Source: Plantibacter sp050587525 (GTDB lineage: Bacteria > Actinomycetota > Actinomycetes > Actinomycetales > Microbacteriaceae). Taken from it: a stretch of DNA of 64,000 bases. The notes below the pieces were generated by a model, which saw only the letters and a program-made list of their open reading frames with translations, did not search any database and was not told where the DNA came from. The stretch's first letter is position 1. Each line of letters opens with the position of its first letter. Where the stretch lies: assembly GCF_050587525.1 (NCBI RefSeq), contig NZ_JBOBFT010000002.1, forward strand, positions 248,001 through 312,000, written 5' to 3'. Made by a program: the position numbers and the translations under genes. This document shows positions 39,325 to 47,862 of this stretch, piece after piece.

Positions 39325-39948
39325 ATGTCACGATGGAGCATGACCGACCTGGCACGGTACGAACAGGCCTGCGACGCGTTCATCCGCACCGTCGAAGGCA
39401 TCCATCTGCGGCAGTGGGAACAGCCGGGGCTCGGCGTCTGGGACGTCCGATCACTCGTCGGGCACACCTCGCGCGCAATCATCACGGTGATCGAATACCT
39501 CGAACTCGACGCACCCGAGACGGTCTCGATCGACAGCGCCGCCGACTACTACGGGCAGATCTACCTCACCTACACGAACCCGGAAGCGATCGCCCTGCGC
39601 GGCGTCGAAGCGGGACGTCTCCTCGGCGACGACCCGGTCGTGCGGGTGACCGCGCTCCGCGACGCCGCGATCGATGCCATCGGCCGGCAACGTCCCGACC
39701 GTCTCGTCTCCCTCGGCGGCATGGGCATCCCCCTGCACGAGTATCTGCGCACGCGCGTGTTCGAGCTCGTCGTGCACACGCTCGACATCGCACGAGCCAC
39801 CGGCCAGGAGGCGAACATCCCACCGCTCCTCGTGGAGGAAGCCGCGTCGCTGGCGGCCGGCATCGCGGCACTCCGAGGCGACGGCGAGCATGTCCTCCTC
39901 GCACTCACCGGCCGCGCCCCACTGCCCGAGGGTTTCAGCGTCGTCTGA
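39325..39948 (+). CDS. Maleylpyruvate isomerase-like (MDMPI/DinB-fold) protein
   Basis: The 207-residue protein matches the actinobacterial mycothiol-dependent maleylpyruvate isomerase N-domain family. The motif GLGVWDVRSLVGHTSRAI carries the first metal His, and FELVVHTLDIARATG carries the second ligand pair. Family members use a four-helix DinB-like fold with a divalent metal, and most have unknown substrates involving mycothiol. Two starts are possible: ATG 39325, abutting a palindrome arm, or ATG 39340, with GGAG very close upstream. Confidence 0.8.
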   Translation: MSRWSMTDLARYEQACDAFIRTVEGIHLRQWEQPGLGVWDVRSLVGHTSRAIITVIEYLELDAPETVSIDSAADYYGQIYLTYTNPEAIALRGVEAGRLLGDDPVVRVTALRDAAIDAIGRQRPDRLVSLGGMGIPLHEYLRTRVFELVVHTLDIARATGQEANIPPLLVEEAASLAAGIAALRGDGEHVLLALTGRAPLPEGFSVV

Positions 39949-40007
39949 CGCTCCCACAGAACCCTCATCTGCTGAGTGGAACCGGTCCAGAGCCGGAGCT
40001 TCCCGTG

Positions 40008-40097
40008 CACAATTCAGGATGATCTGCACAATTCAGGACGAGTCGGCGGCGTGTCCGGTCGAATCATCCTGAATTGTGCAGATGTTCCTGAATTGTG
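40008..40097. repeat. Nested palindromic element, family A, intact copy
   Basis: CACAATTCAGGA at 40008-40019 and 40027-40038 faces TCCTGAATTGTG at 40067-40078 and 40086-40097, all four arms exact. The centre holds GGCGTGTCCGG. It lies between converging genes (stops at 39948 and 40138). This copy and the one at 1125 best define the family. Confidence 0.88.
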
Positions 40098-40137
40098 AAG
40101 GCGATGCTGGAGTGCGCAGACGCTGTGACGCGGCGGG

Positions 40138-41424
40138 TCAGCCGATCAGGTCGTGGCGGACCACGATCGCGTCACGGCCGGGACCGACACCGATCGCGGA
40201 GATCCGCGAACCGCTGATGCGCTCGAGTGCGAGCACGTAGTCCTGGGCGTTCTTCGGCAGGTCCTCGAAGCGACGGACACCGGTGATGTCCTCCTGCCAG
40301 CCGGGGAACTCCTCGTAGATCGGGACGGCGTGGTGGAAGTCGCTCTGCGACACCGGCACTTCCTCGACCCGGACGCCATCGATCTCGTACGCGACACAGA
40401 CCGGGATGGTCTCGAGGTCGTCGAGGATGTCGAGCTTGGTGAGGACGAAGTCGGTCACGCCGTTGATGCGGGCCGCGTAGCGGGCGATCGGGGCGTCGTA
40501 CCAGCCCACGCGACGCGGACGCCCCGTGGTGGTGCCGAACTCGAAGCCCTTCGAGCGCAGGTAGTCGCCGGACTCGTCGAAGAGCTCGGTGGGGAACGGG
40601 CCGGCGCCGACGCGCGTGGTGTACGCCTTGACGATGCCGATGACCCGCTCGAGGCGGTTGGGAGCGACACCGGAACCGGTGGCGGCACCGCCCGAGGTCG
40701 CGTTGGAGGACGTGACGAACGGGTACGTGCCGTGGTCGACGTCGAGCATGGTGGCCTGGCCGCCCTCGAAGAGCACGACCTTGCCCTCGTCGAGCGCCGT
40801 GTTGAGGATGAGCGCGGTGTCAGCGACCATGGGCCGGAGTCGCTCGGCGTAGGACAGGAGATCGTTGACGATCTCGTCGACCGTGATGGCACGACGGTTG
40901 AAGACCTTGACCAGCAGGTGGTTCTTCTGGTCGAGCGCGCCTTCGACCTTCTGACGCAGGATGTTCTCGTCGAACAGGTCCTGGATGCGGATGCCGACGC
41001 GGTTGATCTTGTCCGCGTACGCGGGCCCGATGCCGCGACCGGTCGTGCCGATCTGGCGCTTGCCGAGGAAGCGCTCGGTGACCTTGTCGATCGTGCGGTG
41101 GTACTGCGTGATGACGTGGGCGTTCGCGCTGACGAGCAGTCGTGAGACGTCGAGGCCGCGGGCCTGCAGCGCTTCGAGCTCGTGGAACAGCACCTCGATG
41201 TCGATGACGACACCGTTGGAGATGACGGGGATCACGCCGTCGGTGAGGATGCCGGACGGCAGGAGGTGGAGCGCGTACTTCTCGTTGCCGATGACCACCG
41301 TGTGCCCGGCGTTGTTGCCGCCGTTGAACTTCACGACGTAGTCGATGCGATCTCCGAGGAGGTCGGTCGCCTTCCCCTTGCCTTCGTCGCCCCACTGGGC
41401 GCCGACGATGACGATTGCTGGCAT
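40138..41424 (-). CDS. purA: Adenylosuccinate synthetase
   Basis: The 428-residue enzyme joins IMP and aspartate with GTP in the first step of AMP synthesis. Hallmarks are the GTP loop VGAQWGDEGKGKATD at the N-terminus, FNGGNNAGHTVV, IGTTGRGIGPAYADK, FEGGQATMLDVDHGTYPFVT, TTTGRPRRVGWYD and LTKLDILD. The length is standard. The ATG at 41424 is chosen for the family N-terminus MPAIVIVGAQWG, and AAGGGG lies upstream. A CGTCTC-TCGG-GAGACG palindrome lies at 41462-41477 in its leader. Confidence 0.97.
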   Translation of the reverse strand: MPAIVIVGAQWGDEGKGKATDLLGDRIDYVVKFNGGNNAGHTVVIGNEKYALHLLPSGILTDGVIPVISNGVVIDIEVLFHELEALQARGLDVSRLLVSANAHVITQYHRTIDKVTERFLGKRQIGTTGRGIGPAYADKINRVGIRIQDLFDENILRQKVEGALDQKNHLLVKVFNRRAITVDEIVNDLLSYAERLRPMVADTALILNTALDEGKVVLFEGGQATMLDVDHGTYPFVTSSNATSGGAATGSGVAPNRLERVIGIVKAYTTRVGAGPFPTELFDESGDYLRSKGFEFGTTTGRPRRVGWYDAPIARYAARINGVTDFVLTKLDILDDLETIPVCVAYEIDGVRVEEVPVSQSDFHHAVPIYEEFPGWQEDITGVRRFEDLPKNAQDYVLALERISGSRISAIGVGPGRDAIVVRHDLIG

Positions 41425-41709
41425 CCGGATGCCACCCCTTCTGATTTGGTGCGCCCGGTGTCGTCTCTCGGGAGACGTCACGCCGACAGGACGGACGCCC
41501 GTCCACTACCGGACAGGCGCCTCATGCACGCACCCCTCCATCGTATCGGAGGCGGCCCTGGGACCGTATTCGAGGCGTCGGGTGTGGATACGTCGACGCG
41601 GGCGGTCACCTGTGGAGGACGGGCGAGAACGGGGCGAAGCCCGCACTGCGGAACAGCGACAGAACGGCGACGGAACAGCGGCAGAACAGGAGACGGAGCG
41701 GAGCGCGGC

Positions 41710-42186
41710 TCAGTCCGTGCCGAGGATGACGATCGCCGAGGTCGGCGGGGCCGCGGCGGCGATCGACGCTTCGATCTCGCGTGCGGCGGCCGGGTCGGCC
41801 TCGTTCAGGAAGGTCGTGAGGCGTTCGACCTCACCGGCTTCGCCGATGGCCTTGGCCGAGCGGCGCAGGGCGTACAGCGAGCGCAGCACGCCACGGTTGG
41901 GCTCGTGGGACCACGGGATGGGGCCGCGTCCGCGCCAGCCGGCGGCGCGCAGGGCGTCGAGGCCGCGGTGGTAGCCGACGCGAGCGGCGGCATATCCGGG
42001 GACGGGCGACTGCGGGTCGTGCACGGCGTCCGCGAGGAGGGCCCAGGCGAGCGGCGATGCGGGGTGCTCTGCGACGATCTCGGCGAGCGCCTCGATGGAT
42101 CCGACGGCCGCGTAGAGTTCCCGATCCACCGCACTGTCGTCGGGCAGGAGGGTCGGGGGAACGCCAAGCAGATCTTCACCGGTCAC
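41710..42186 (-). CDS. DUF3151 protein
   Basis: The 158-residue protein has the actinobacterial DUF3151 pattern: DLLGVPPTLLPDD at the start, EHPASPLAWALLADAV, YAAARVGYHRGLDALRAAGW, VPWSHEPNRGVLRSLYALR (here IPWSHEPNRG) and an Ala-rich end. The repeated helical hairpins look TPR-like. Function is unknown, but the gene is often found near purA or fructose-bisphosphate aldolase. The GTG at 42186 gives the family N-terminus VTGEDLLGVPP and removes an Arg-rich false lead. Confidence 0.85.
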   Translation of the reverse strand: MTGEDLLGVPPTLLPDDSAVDRELYAAVGSIEALAEIVAEHPASPLAWALLADAVHDPQSPVPGYAAARVGYHRGLDALRAAGWRGRGPIPWSHEPNRGVLRSLYALRRSAKAIGEAGEVERLTTFLNEADPAAAREIEASIAAAAPPTSAIVILGTD

Positions 42187-42318
42187 CGTTCCACCATACC
42201 TCCGTTGTCGGGTGAGGGGCCGCGCGACGTCCGACCGACGACGGCGGGAATCCGCGGTTTTCCGGGGCGCACGGCTCCACCTGCGCACTCCCCGAGAGTT
42301 CGCTGCAGGAGACCGTCG

Positions 42319-42346
42319 CTATCTTGCACAGCCGTGTGCAAGATAG
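42319..42346 (+). promoter_or_regulatory. TetR-type operator
   Basis: A perfect 28-bp palindrome has 12-bp arms CTATCTTGCACA and TGTGCAAGATAG around GCCG. It ends 13 bases before the TetR start at 42360, overlapping the likely -10 region. It is the probable autoregulatory site controlling the whole TetR/pseudo-ATPase/YhgE operon. Confidence 0.8.
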
Positions 42347-42359
42347 TACGATCGATGAC

Positions 42360-43187
42360 ATGTCCACGATCCAGTCGCACGCCTCAGGAACGCTCGCCGC
42401 AGCGATGCCGGCAGGCGACTCAGCAGCGACGCCGGCAGCACGAGCGACACCCGCACCAGCGACACCGACCGCCCGCGCCCCCCGCCGCGACGCCGCCCTC
42501 AACCGCGCGGCGCTCCTCGAAGCCGCAGCCGCGACGCTCCGAAGCGATCCCGATGCCAGCCTCGAAGCCATCGCCGCCGCCGCCGGTCTCACCCGCCGCT
42601 CCGTCTACGGCCACTTCGCCAACCGGGACGAGCTCGTCAACGCCGTCGTCATCGCAGGCGCCGAGCGCGTCGCAGCGGCCATCGGCGCCGTCCGTCACGA
42701 GGACCCGCTCACCACGATCGCCCTCATCGGAGACGTCCTCTGGACCGAGGTCGACCACGTGCGCGTCATGGCCCCGCTCGCCGTCCGCGGACCCCTCCGC
42801 GCGGTCACGGCTGCAGCACTCGAACCGGTCCGCACGCTCCTCCGCGACACGGTCGAGGCGGGGATCGCACGTGGCAGCATCCGGACGGACATCGCCCCGG
42901 ACACCCTCGCGCGCCTCATCGAGAGCGCTGCCGTCGCCGTCCTGGAGGAAGCCACCGGGGCCGAGCTCAGCACCGACGCGGGCCGACGGCTCGTGATGCT
43001 CACGACGCTCAGCGTCGCCGGCCTCTCCTGGCGGGACGCAGACGAACTGGCCGAAGCGACCGACCGGATCACGAAGACGCGGCAAGCACACCCGCACGCA
43101 CCCACGACACGGACCACCGGCACCGGGCACACTGGTCCCACCAACATCGGCACCACCGAAGGACAGGAACGCACCGATGCGCGTTGA
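42360..43187 (+). CDS. TetR-family repressor of the second YhgE operon
   Basis: The 275-residue protein has an Ala/Pro/Thr-rich lead (1-42). The TetR helix-turn-helix follows (RAALLEAAAATLRSDPDAS, IAAAAGLTRRSVYGHFANRD), then a ligand domain (TIALIGDVLWTEVDHVRVMA to VAGLSWRDADEL) and a His/Thr-rich tail. It is the first gene of a four-gene run and overlaps the next gene by 11 bases. A perfect palindrome lies just upstream. Like the 19200 regulator, it has a long disordered N-terminal lead. Confidence 0.9.
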   Translation: MSTIQSHASGTLAAAMPAGDSAATPAARATPAPATPTARAPRRDAALNRAALLEAAAATLRSDPDASLEAIAAAAGLTRRSVYGHFANRDELVNAVVIAGAERVAAAIGAVRHEDPLTTIALIGDVLWTEVDHVRVMAPLAVRGPLRAVTAAALEPVRTLLRDTVEAGIARGSIRTDIAPDTLARLIESAAVAVLEEATGAELSTDAGRRLVMLTTLSVAGLSWRDADELAEATDRITKTRQAHPHAPTTRTTGTGHTGPTNIGTTEGQERTDAR

Positions 43188-43833
43188 ACTCACCGACGTC
43201 TCGAAGGGCAAGGGCGGCATCATCCTCGATGCCACCACGCTCTCCTTCCGCACGGGCGAAGCGACCTTCGCGCGGGCTGAGACGGAGCAGCGGCCCACCG
43301 TGCTCGGGCTCATCGCCTCGGGTCGGATGAAGCCGGACACCGGCACCGTCCGCATCGACGGCGCCGCCGACAACCGTGCGATGCGTCGCCACGTCGCCCT
43401 CATCGACGCGCCGGACGTCTCCGAGCCGGCGAGCGATGTGACGGTCGCAGGGGTCGTCGCCGAGGAGCTCATGTTCGCGGGCCGCGCCAGCCACCTCTTC
43501 GCCGTCAACCGCATGCTCGACGAGCTCGGCCTGTCGAGCATCGCCCGCAACGCGATCTCGACCACGCCGCCCACGGACCGCGTCCGTCTCCTCACCGAGC
43601 TCGCGGTGCTCCGCAAGGACGTCACGGGCCTCGTCATCGTCTCGCCCGACCGCCACGGCGGCAACCCGCTGGAATGGTGGACGATCGCCCGGAAGCTCGC
43701 CGCGCGCGACTTCGCGGTCCTCGTGATCGCGGGCGATGCATCGGCCACCGCCATCAACGCGACGGCAGCCGACCCCGTCTCCGAGAACGCCACCGACGAG
43801 CTCGTCCCCCTCTTCCAGAAGGACTGGTCGTGA
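43177..43833 (+). CDS. Degenerate ABC-ATPase-like protein (pseudo-NBD)
   Basis: The 218-residue protein keeps the ABC nucleotide-binding fold outline: RVELTDVSKGKGGIILDATT like the usual first strands, GLIASGRMKPDTGTVRIDG after Walker A, and VTVAGVVAEELMFAGR in the helical part. The catalytic motifs are gone. The Walker A position reads ARAETEQRPTVLG with no GKS/T, the signature reads PPTDRVRLLTELA, Walker B reads GLVIVSPDRHG without Asp-Glu, and the H-loop is absent. It should not hydrolyse ATP. Because it is coupled to a YhgE/Pip gene, it is probably a structural or regulatory subunit of that membrane protein. Confidence 0.8.
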   Translation: MRVELTDVSKGKGGIILDATTLSFRTGEATFARAETEQRPTVLGLIASGRMKPDTGTVRIDGAADNRAMRRHVALIDAPDVSEPASDVTVAGVVAEELMFAGRASHLFAVNRMLDELGLSSIARNAISTTPPTDRVRLLTELAVLRKDVTGLVIVSPDRHGGNPLEWWTIARKLAARDFAVLVIAGDASATAINATAADPVSENATDELVPLFQKDWS

Positions 43834-43955
43834 TCGCACCGGCCGCGGACCTCGGCGCCGCCGACGTCGCCAGCCCTGTGCTCCGCACCATCTCCTCCCC
43901 CGAAACGATGCTGCCCACCGGTAGCACCACGCTGCTCCAGAAGGACCGATCGTGA
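43830..43955 (+). CDS. 41-residue linking ORF in the YhgE operon
   Basis: A GTG frame overlaps the pseudo-NBD stop (GTGA) and ends in a TGA that overlaps the GTG of the YhgE gene. It encodes a 41-residue polar/Ala-rich peptide ending LLQKDRS. Its last codons and the AGAAGGAC ribosome-site stretch repeat the end of the pseudo-NBD gene (LFQKDWS), so it may be a remnant of a local duplication rather than a working gene. Double coupling makes translation likely. Confidence 0.45.
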   Translation: MIAPAADLGAADVASPVLRTISSPETMLPTGSTTLLQKDRS

Positions 43956-45808
43956 AGATCTTCGCCATGATCCGCGCCGAACTCGCCCGTCTCTGGGCGA
44001 CGCCGATGTCGCGGCTCGCCCTCATCGCCCTCATGGCCGTGCCGCTGCTCTACGGCGGCCTGTACCTGTGGGCGAACCAGGACCCGTACGCGAAGCTCGA
44101 CCAGGTGCCCGTGGCGCTCGTGGTCGACGACGAGGGGTCCACGAGCAGTGACACGGGGTACGAGAACTTCGGTGACACGATCGCCGATCAGCTCATCGAG
44201 GACGGTTCGTTCGCATGGCACCAGGTGTCCGCGAAGGACGCCGCGAAGGGCGTGAACGACGGCACCTTCGACTTCAGCGTCACGATCCCGGCCGACTTCT
44301 CGAAAGCGCTCAGTTCCGCTGCCGGGAACGATCCGCGGCAAGCGGACGTCATCCTGACCACGAACGATGCCAACAGCTACCTCGCGTCGACGATCGGTGA
44401 GCAGGCGGTCAAGCAGATCAAGGCGACGATCGTCAAGACCGTCAACGAGAAGGCCGCCGGCCAGTTCCTCGACGCGCTCGACACGATCCGCATGAAACTG
44501 CAGGATGCGACCACCGGCGCCACACAGATCCTCGACGGTGCGAACCAGCTCCACGATGGCGCGGGGACGGCCGTCACCGGCGCCCAGACGCTCGCGGACG
44601 GGACGGCGCAGATCGCTTCCGGAACCGCGAGTCTGCCCTCCAAGACCGACGAGCTCGCGTCGGGCGCGGAGCAGGTCGCCGGCGGCACTCAGCAGCTCGC
44701 GGGCAAGGCGGACCAGATCGGATCGGTCGCCCAGCAGGTCGTCGACCAGCTGCCCGTCGCCCGCCAGCAGATCCAGGACAAGCTGACCGATCTGGGTCTC
44801 ACGCCCGAGGAGATCGCGGCGGTCCTGTCACGGCTCGACTCCGCCGCCGATGACGCGCGCACGGTCAACTCGACCGTCCAGTCCACGGTCTCTCAGATCG
44901 ACACCCTCAACGGCGGCGCCCAGCAGGTCGCCGGCGGTGCACGGCAGCTCGCCGATGCGATGCCGGCCCTCGCGTCCGGCACGCAGCAGGCGGCAGAAGG
45001 CGCCGCGGCCCTGCACACGGGTCTCGTGACCCTGCAGAACGGCATCGGCACGCTCCAGGAGGGCGTCACCACGCTCCGCGACGGTCTCCAGGCCGGTGTC
45101 GACGCGATCCCCGCGACGACCGCCGACTCGCGCGACCTCCAGGCGAAGACGATCGCCGATCCGGTCAAACTCTCCTCGAACTCCGTCACGAACGCGGGAA
45201 CGTACGGCGCCGGCCTCGCACCGTTCTTCGTGAGCCTCGCGGCGTGGATCGGCATCTACGCGCTGTTCCTCATCGTGAAGCCCGTCTCGCGGCGCGCCAT
45301 CACGGCACTCCACAGCCCCATCAAGGTCACGCTCGCCGGTTGGCTCACCCCCGGCATCCTCGGCGCCATCCAGATGATCGCGCTGTTCGGCATCCTCGCC
45401 GGCGTCCTGCACTTCGAGATCCACAACCCGGTCGCGACGTACGGGATGATGACGCTCGCCTCGCTCACCTTCGCGGCGATCATCCTCACGCTCAACGTCT
45501 GGTTGGGCAGCGTGGGACAGTTCCTCGGGCTCGTGCTCATGGTCATGCAGCTCGTGACCGCCGGCGGCACGTTCCCCTGGCAGACGCTGCCCGCCCCGCT
45601 CGCCTGGCTGCACCACATCCTGCCGATGTCGTACGCGGTCGACGGGATGAGGCAGCTCATGTACGGAGGACGGATGGATGCTGCGCTGCAGGACGCCGGT
45701 GTGCTGCTGGCCTGGTTGGCGATCGCGCTCAGCCTCGCCGCCATCGGAGTGATCCGGATGACGCACGCGCGCACCCTGCGGGACCTGCGCCCGAGCCTCA
45801 TCGGGTAG
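43952..45808 (+). CDS. YhgE/Pip-domain membrane protein 2
   Basis: The 618-residue protein has an N-terminal segment (MSRLALIALMAVPLLYGGLY), a YhgE N-domain (VALVVDDEGS, FDFSVTIPADFSKAL), a coiled repeat domain (LADGTAQIASGT, VAGGTQQLAGKA, LHTGLVTLQNGI) and five or so C-terminal segments ending IGVIRMTHARTLRDLRP. It has the same plan as the 23085 protein; ABC-2-like export of a lipid or polymer is one idea. The GTG start has AAGGA upstream and overlaps the preceding frame. A 12-bp-stem terminator follows. Confidence 0.92.
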   Translation: MKIFAMIRAELARLWATPMSRLALIALMAVPLLYGGLYLWANQDPYAKLDQVPVALVVDDEGSTSSDTGYENFGDTIADQLIEDGSFAWHQVSAKDAAKGVNDGTFDFSVTIPADFSKALSSAAGNDPRQADVILTTNDANSYLASTIGEQAVKQIKATIVKTVNEKAAGQFLDALDTIRMKLQDATTGATQILDGANQLHDGAGTAVTGAQTLADGTAQIASGTASLPSKTDELASGAEQVAGGTQQLAGKADQIGSVAQQVVDQLPVARQQIQDKLTDLGLTPEEIAAVLSRLDSAADDARTVNSTVQSTVSQIDTLNGGAQQVAGGARQLADAMPALASGTQQAAEGAAALHTGLVTLQNGIGTLQEGVTTLRDGLQAGVDAIPATTADSRDLQAKTIADPVKLSSNSVTNAGTYGAGLAPFFVSLAAWIGIYALFLIVKPVSRRAITALHSPIKVTLAGWLTPGILGAIQMIALFGILAGVLHFEIHNPVATYGMMTLASLTFAAIILTLNVWLGSVGQFLGLVLMVMQLVTAGGTFPWQTLPAPLAWLHHILPMSYAVDGMRQLMYGGRMDAALQDAGVLLAWLAIALSLAAIGVIRMTHARTLRDLRPSLIG

Positions 45809-45870
45809 GGCGCCGGTCTCGCGGCCTGCTCTCGCCGGGCCGCTCCGCCCAAGGGGTGTCGAGTGCGACG

Positions 45871-45906
45871 AACGGCACCCGGTCGATCAAACGGCCGGGT
45901 GCCGTT
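45871..45906 (+). terminator. Terminator after the second YhgE gene
   Basis: AACGGCACCCGG at 45871-45882 pairs perfectly with 45895-45906 around a 12-base loop, 63 bases after the stop. Three 8-bp GCGCGGGT units follow at 45913-45936. Confidence 0.7.
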
Positions 45907-46012
45907 CCGTCTGCGCGGGTGCGCGGGTGCGCGGGTGGCATTCCGAGTGTGCGGCGTCCGGGCTTGCGGGTGCGCGGGTGACCTCGTGCTTCCCGTGTCG
46001 GAGTGGTGGGCA

Positions 46013-46093
46013 GCGCGATGCGCTCGCGCGCCCGCGCCCCTGCGCCGCGAGCGCGGGTCCGATACCACCCGCGCTCGCGCGAGCGCATCGCGC
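46013..46093. repeat. Long GC-rich inverted repeat
   Basis: GCGCGATGCGCTCGCGCG at 46013-46030 is a perfect 18-bp inverted repeat with 46076-46093, with weaker GGTGG/CCACC pairing outside it. It lies between converging genes (stops at 45808 and 46298). The 489-base gap holds no gene that I can support. Confidence 0.75.
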
Positions 46094-46297
46094 CGGCCAC
46101 CAGATCGACCTCGAAGGAACACGAACGGCTCACGCCGGGCGGTGCCCCTTCGGGTGGGGCGCCGACCGGCGCGAGCCGGGTGGCCTGGGGCCGAGGTGAT
46201 CGACCTGACCGGGCCGTGGAGTCCGATCGCCCGCCGTTCGGGAGCGGACGATCGGCTGCCGGTCAGCGCTCGACGCGCCGACCGGACGACGGGTCGA

Positions 46298-47722
46298 TCA
46301 GCCGCGCGACTGCTTCCGACGCGTTGCGGAGCGGTGGTTGGCGACGAGCATCGAACCGATGCCGAACGCGAGCAGCACGGACGCGCCGATCATCCCGGGA
46401 CCCGCGAGCCACGGTCCCGTGCTCGCGAGCGCCTTCTGCGCTGCTGCGGGAGCGGCGGCGGACGCGGGCGGAGCCGTGGGAACCGGCGCCGGCGTCATCG
46501 TCACGGGCGGCACTGCGGGCTGCGTCGGCGGAACCGTGGGCTCGACCGGCGGGGTCGTCGGTTCGACCGGCGGCAGGACACCGCTTCCGGTGCCGCCACC
46601 GCCGTGCGCGGTGACCGTCCACTCGACGGGAGGGACGTCGACGCCGTTCCCCGCGATCGTCGCACTGTTCGCCCACGGACCGGCGGAACCGGCATCTGGC
46701 TTCGTCGCGTACCAGATCGCGTAGTAGTGCCCCTGCTTCCCATCGAAGGTGAGGGTGAAACCGCTGTCGGTGGACGTGATCGTGTAGTCGACGCCCTCGG
46801 TCGCACGCACCCACTCCGGGTCCGTGCCGGCCGCGTTGAGTGAGCTCGCATCGAGGAACTCGAGGGAGTCGGGGTCGAAGGTGTGGCCGGCGCCGAGCGT
46901 GTCGGTCACGACCGTCTTCGGGTAGTCGGCGTCGAGGCCTCCGGCCGGGGCGGGAAGGCTCATCCACCAACCGATGTACGTGCCGTCATCGCTCAGCGTC
47001 CCCCATTTGCCGAAGCCCTGGCCCTCGAAGGGGCGTGCGGGACCGGGGTCGCCGCCCGGCTGGACGGTGATCGGGATCTCGACGACCTCGCCGTTCACCG
47101 TCATCCGGATGACGTGGTTCGTGCCGGCGTCGAGCGAACTGCTGAGCTTCGCATAGAGCTCGAGCGATCCGCCGATGTCCTGCGGGTGCGTCGTCACGTA
47201 GTCGGTCAGAGTGCAGTCGAGCCGGTTCACGGCCGTCGTCATGACGCACGTGGCGACCGTGTCGCCCGCTTTGGTGAGGAGGGGGAACTCGGCGCCGAGG
47301 CCGACGAACTCGTCCGGGAGCTGCAACGAGAACGTGCTGCCGGCGGGCGTTCCGTCCGGCACGTGCCAGTCCGCTGCGACCGTGATCGTCTGCTGTTTGG
47401 CGTAGGTGCCGTCCTCGGCCGTGGACGTGACCGTGACGTTGGTGATCGCATCGGGGATCTCCGCGGCCTGGGCGGGCGCGGCGACACCGACGAGGGCTGC
47501 AGCGGCCGCGACCGTGCCGACGATGGCTGCGGCGGCAAGGCGACGGAGGGAGCGGCGGCCGGGGGCGGCCGTTGCGGCGGTTGCGGCGGTTGCCGCGGCG
47601 GGGTCGATTCGGCTGGTTTCGGTGATTCGGGTCGTTCGGGTCGTTCGGGTGTCGGTCTGGCCGTTCGGGGCGGCCGGTGCCGACGGGGTCGGGGTCGGGT
47701 GGGCAGGGTGGATCGTCGTCAT
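46298..47722 (-). CDS. LAxTG-anchored surface protein with MSCRAMM-like adhesin fold
   Basis: The 474-residue protein has a signal peptide (RRLAAAAIVGTVAAAAALVG, cleaved near AQA-AE, about 86). It is preceded by an unusually long Thr/Arg-rich lead. Two Ig-like domains follow; the first contains LTDYVTTHPQDIGGSLEL, close to the TYTFTDYVD motif of Gram-positive MSCRAMM adhesins. A Pro/Thr/Val stalk leads to LASTG (432-436), a hydrophobic segment and a basic tail, the sorting signal of class E sortases. It should be covalently fixed to the wall and bind a host or matrix ligand. Because the start lacks a clear ribosome site, the true N-terminus is uncertain. Confidence 0.85.
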   Translation of the reverse strand: MTTIHPAHPTPTPSAPAAPNGQTDTRTTRTTRITETSRIDPAAATAATAATAAPGRRSLRRLAAAAIVGTVAAAAALVGVAAPAQAAEIPDAITNVTVTSTAEDGTYAKQQTITVAADWHVPDGTPAGSTFSLQLPDEFVGLGAEFPLLTKAGDTVATCVMTTAVNRLDCTLTDYVTTHPQDIGGSLELYAKLSSSLDAGTNHVIRMTVNGEVVEIPITVQPGGDPGPARPFEGQGFGKWGTLSDDGTYIGWWMSLPAPAGGLDADYPKTVVTDTLGAGHTFDPDSLEFLDASSLNAAGTDPEWVRATEGVDYTITSTDSGFTLTFDGKQGHYYAIWYATKPDAGSAGPWANSATIAGNGVDVPPVEWTVTAHGGGGTGSGVLPPVEPTTPPVEPTVPPTQPAVPPVTMTPAPVPTAPPASAAAPAAAQKALASTGPWLAGPGMIGASVLLAFGIGSMLVANHRSATRRKQSRG

Positions 47723-47862
47723 CGGGTACTCGCATTCGGGTCGGTACTCGTCCAGCTCGGGTGATGCCTTGCGGCATCGCTGGACACCCTTGGGTGAGTC
47801 CCCGGCGAGCGGATCATGACGCGACTTCCGACAATTCACCGGAAGTTCCTCGGGAGCTCGTC

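Noticed and set aside
46002..46622. Possible Arg-rich gene near 46.0-46.6 kb on the plus strand
   Set aside because: It runs through a long inverted repeat and then antisense to the sorting signal of the surface protein; no ribosome site or motif supports it.
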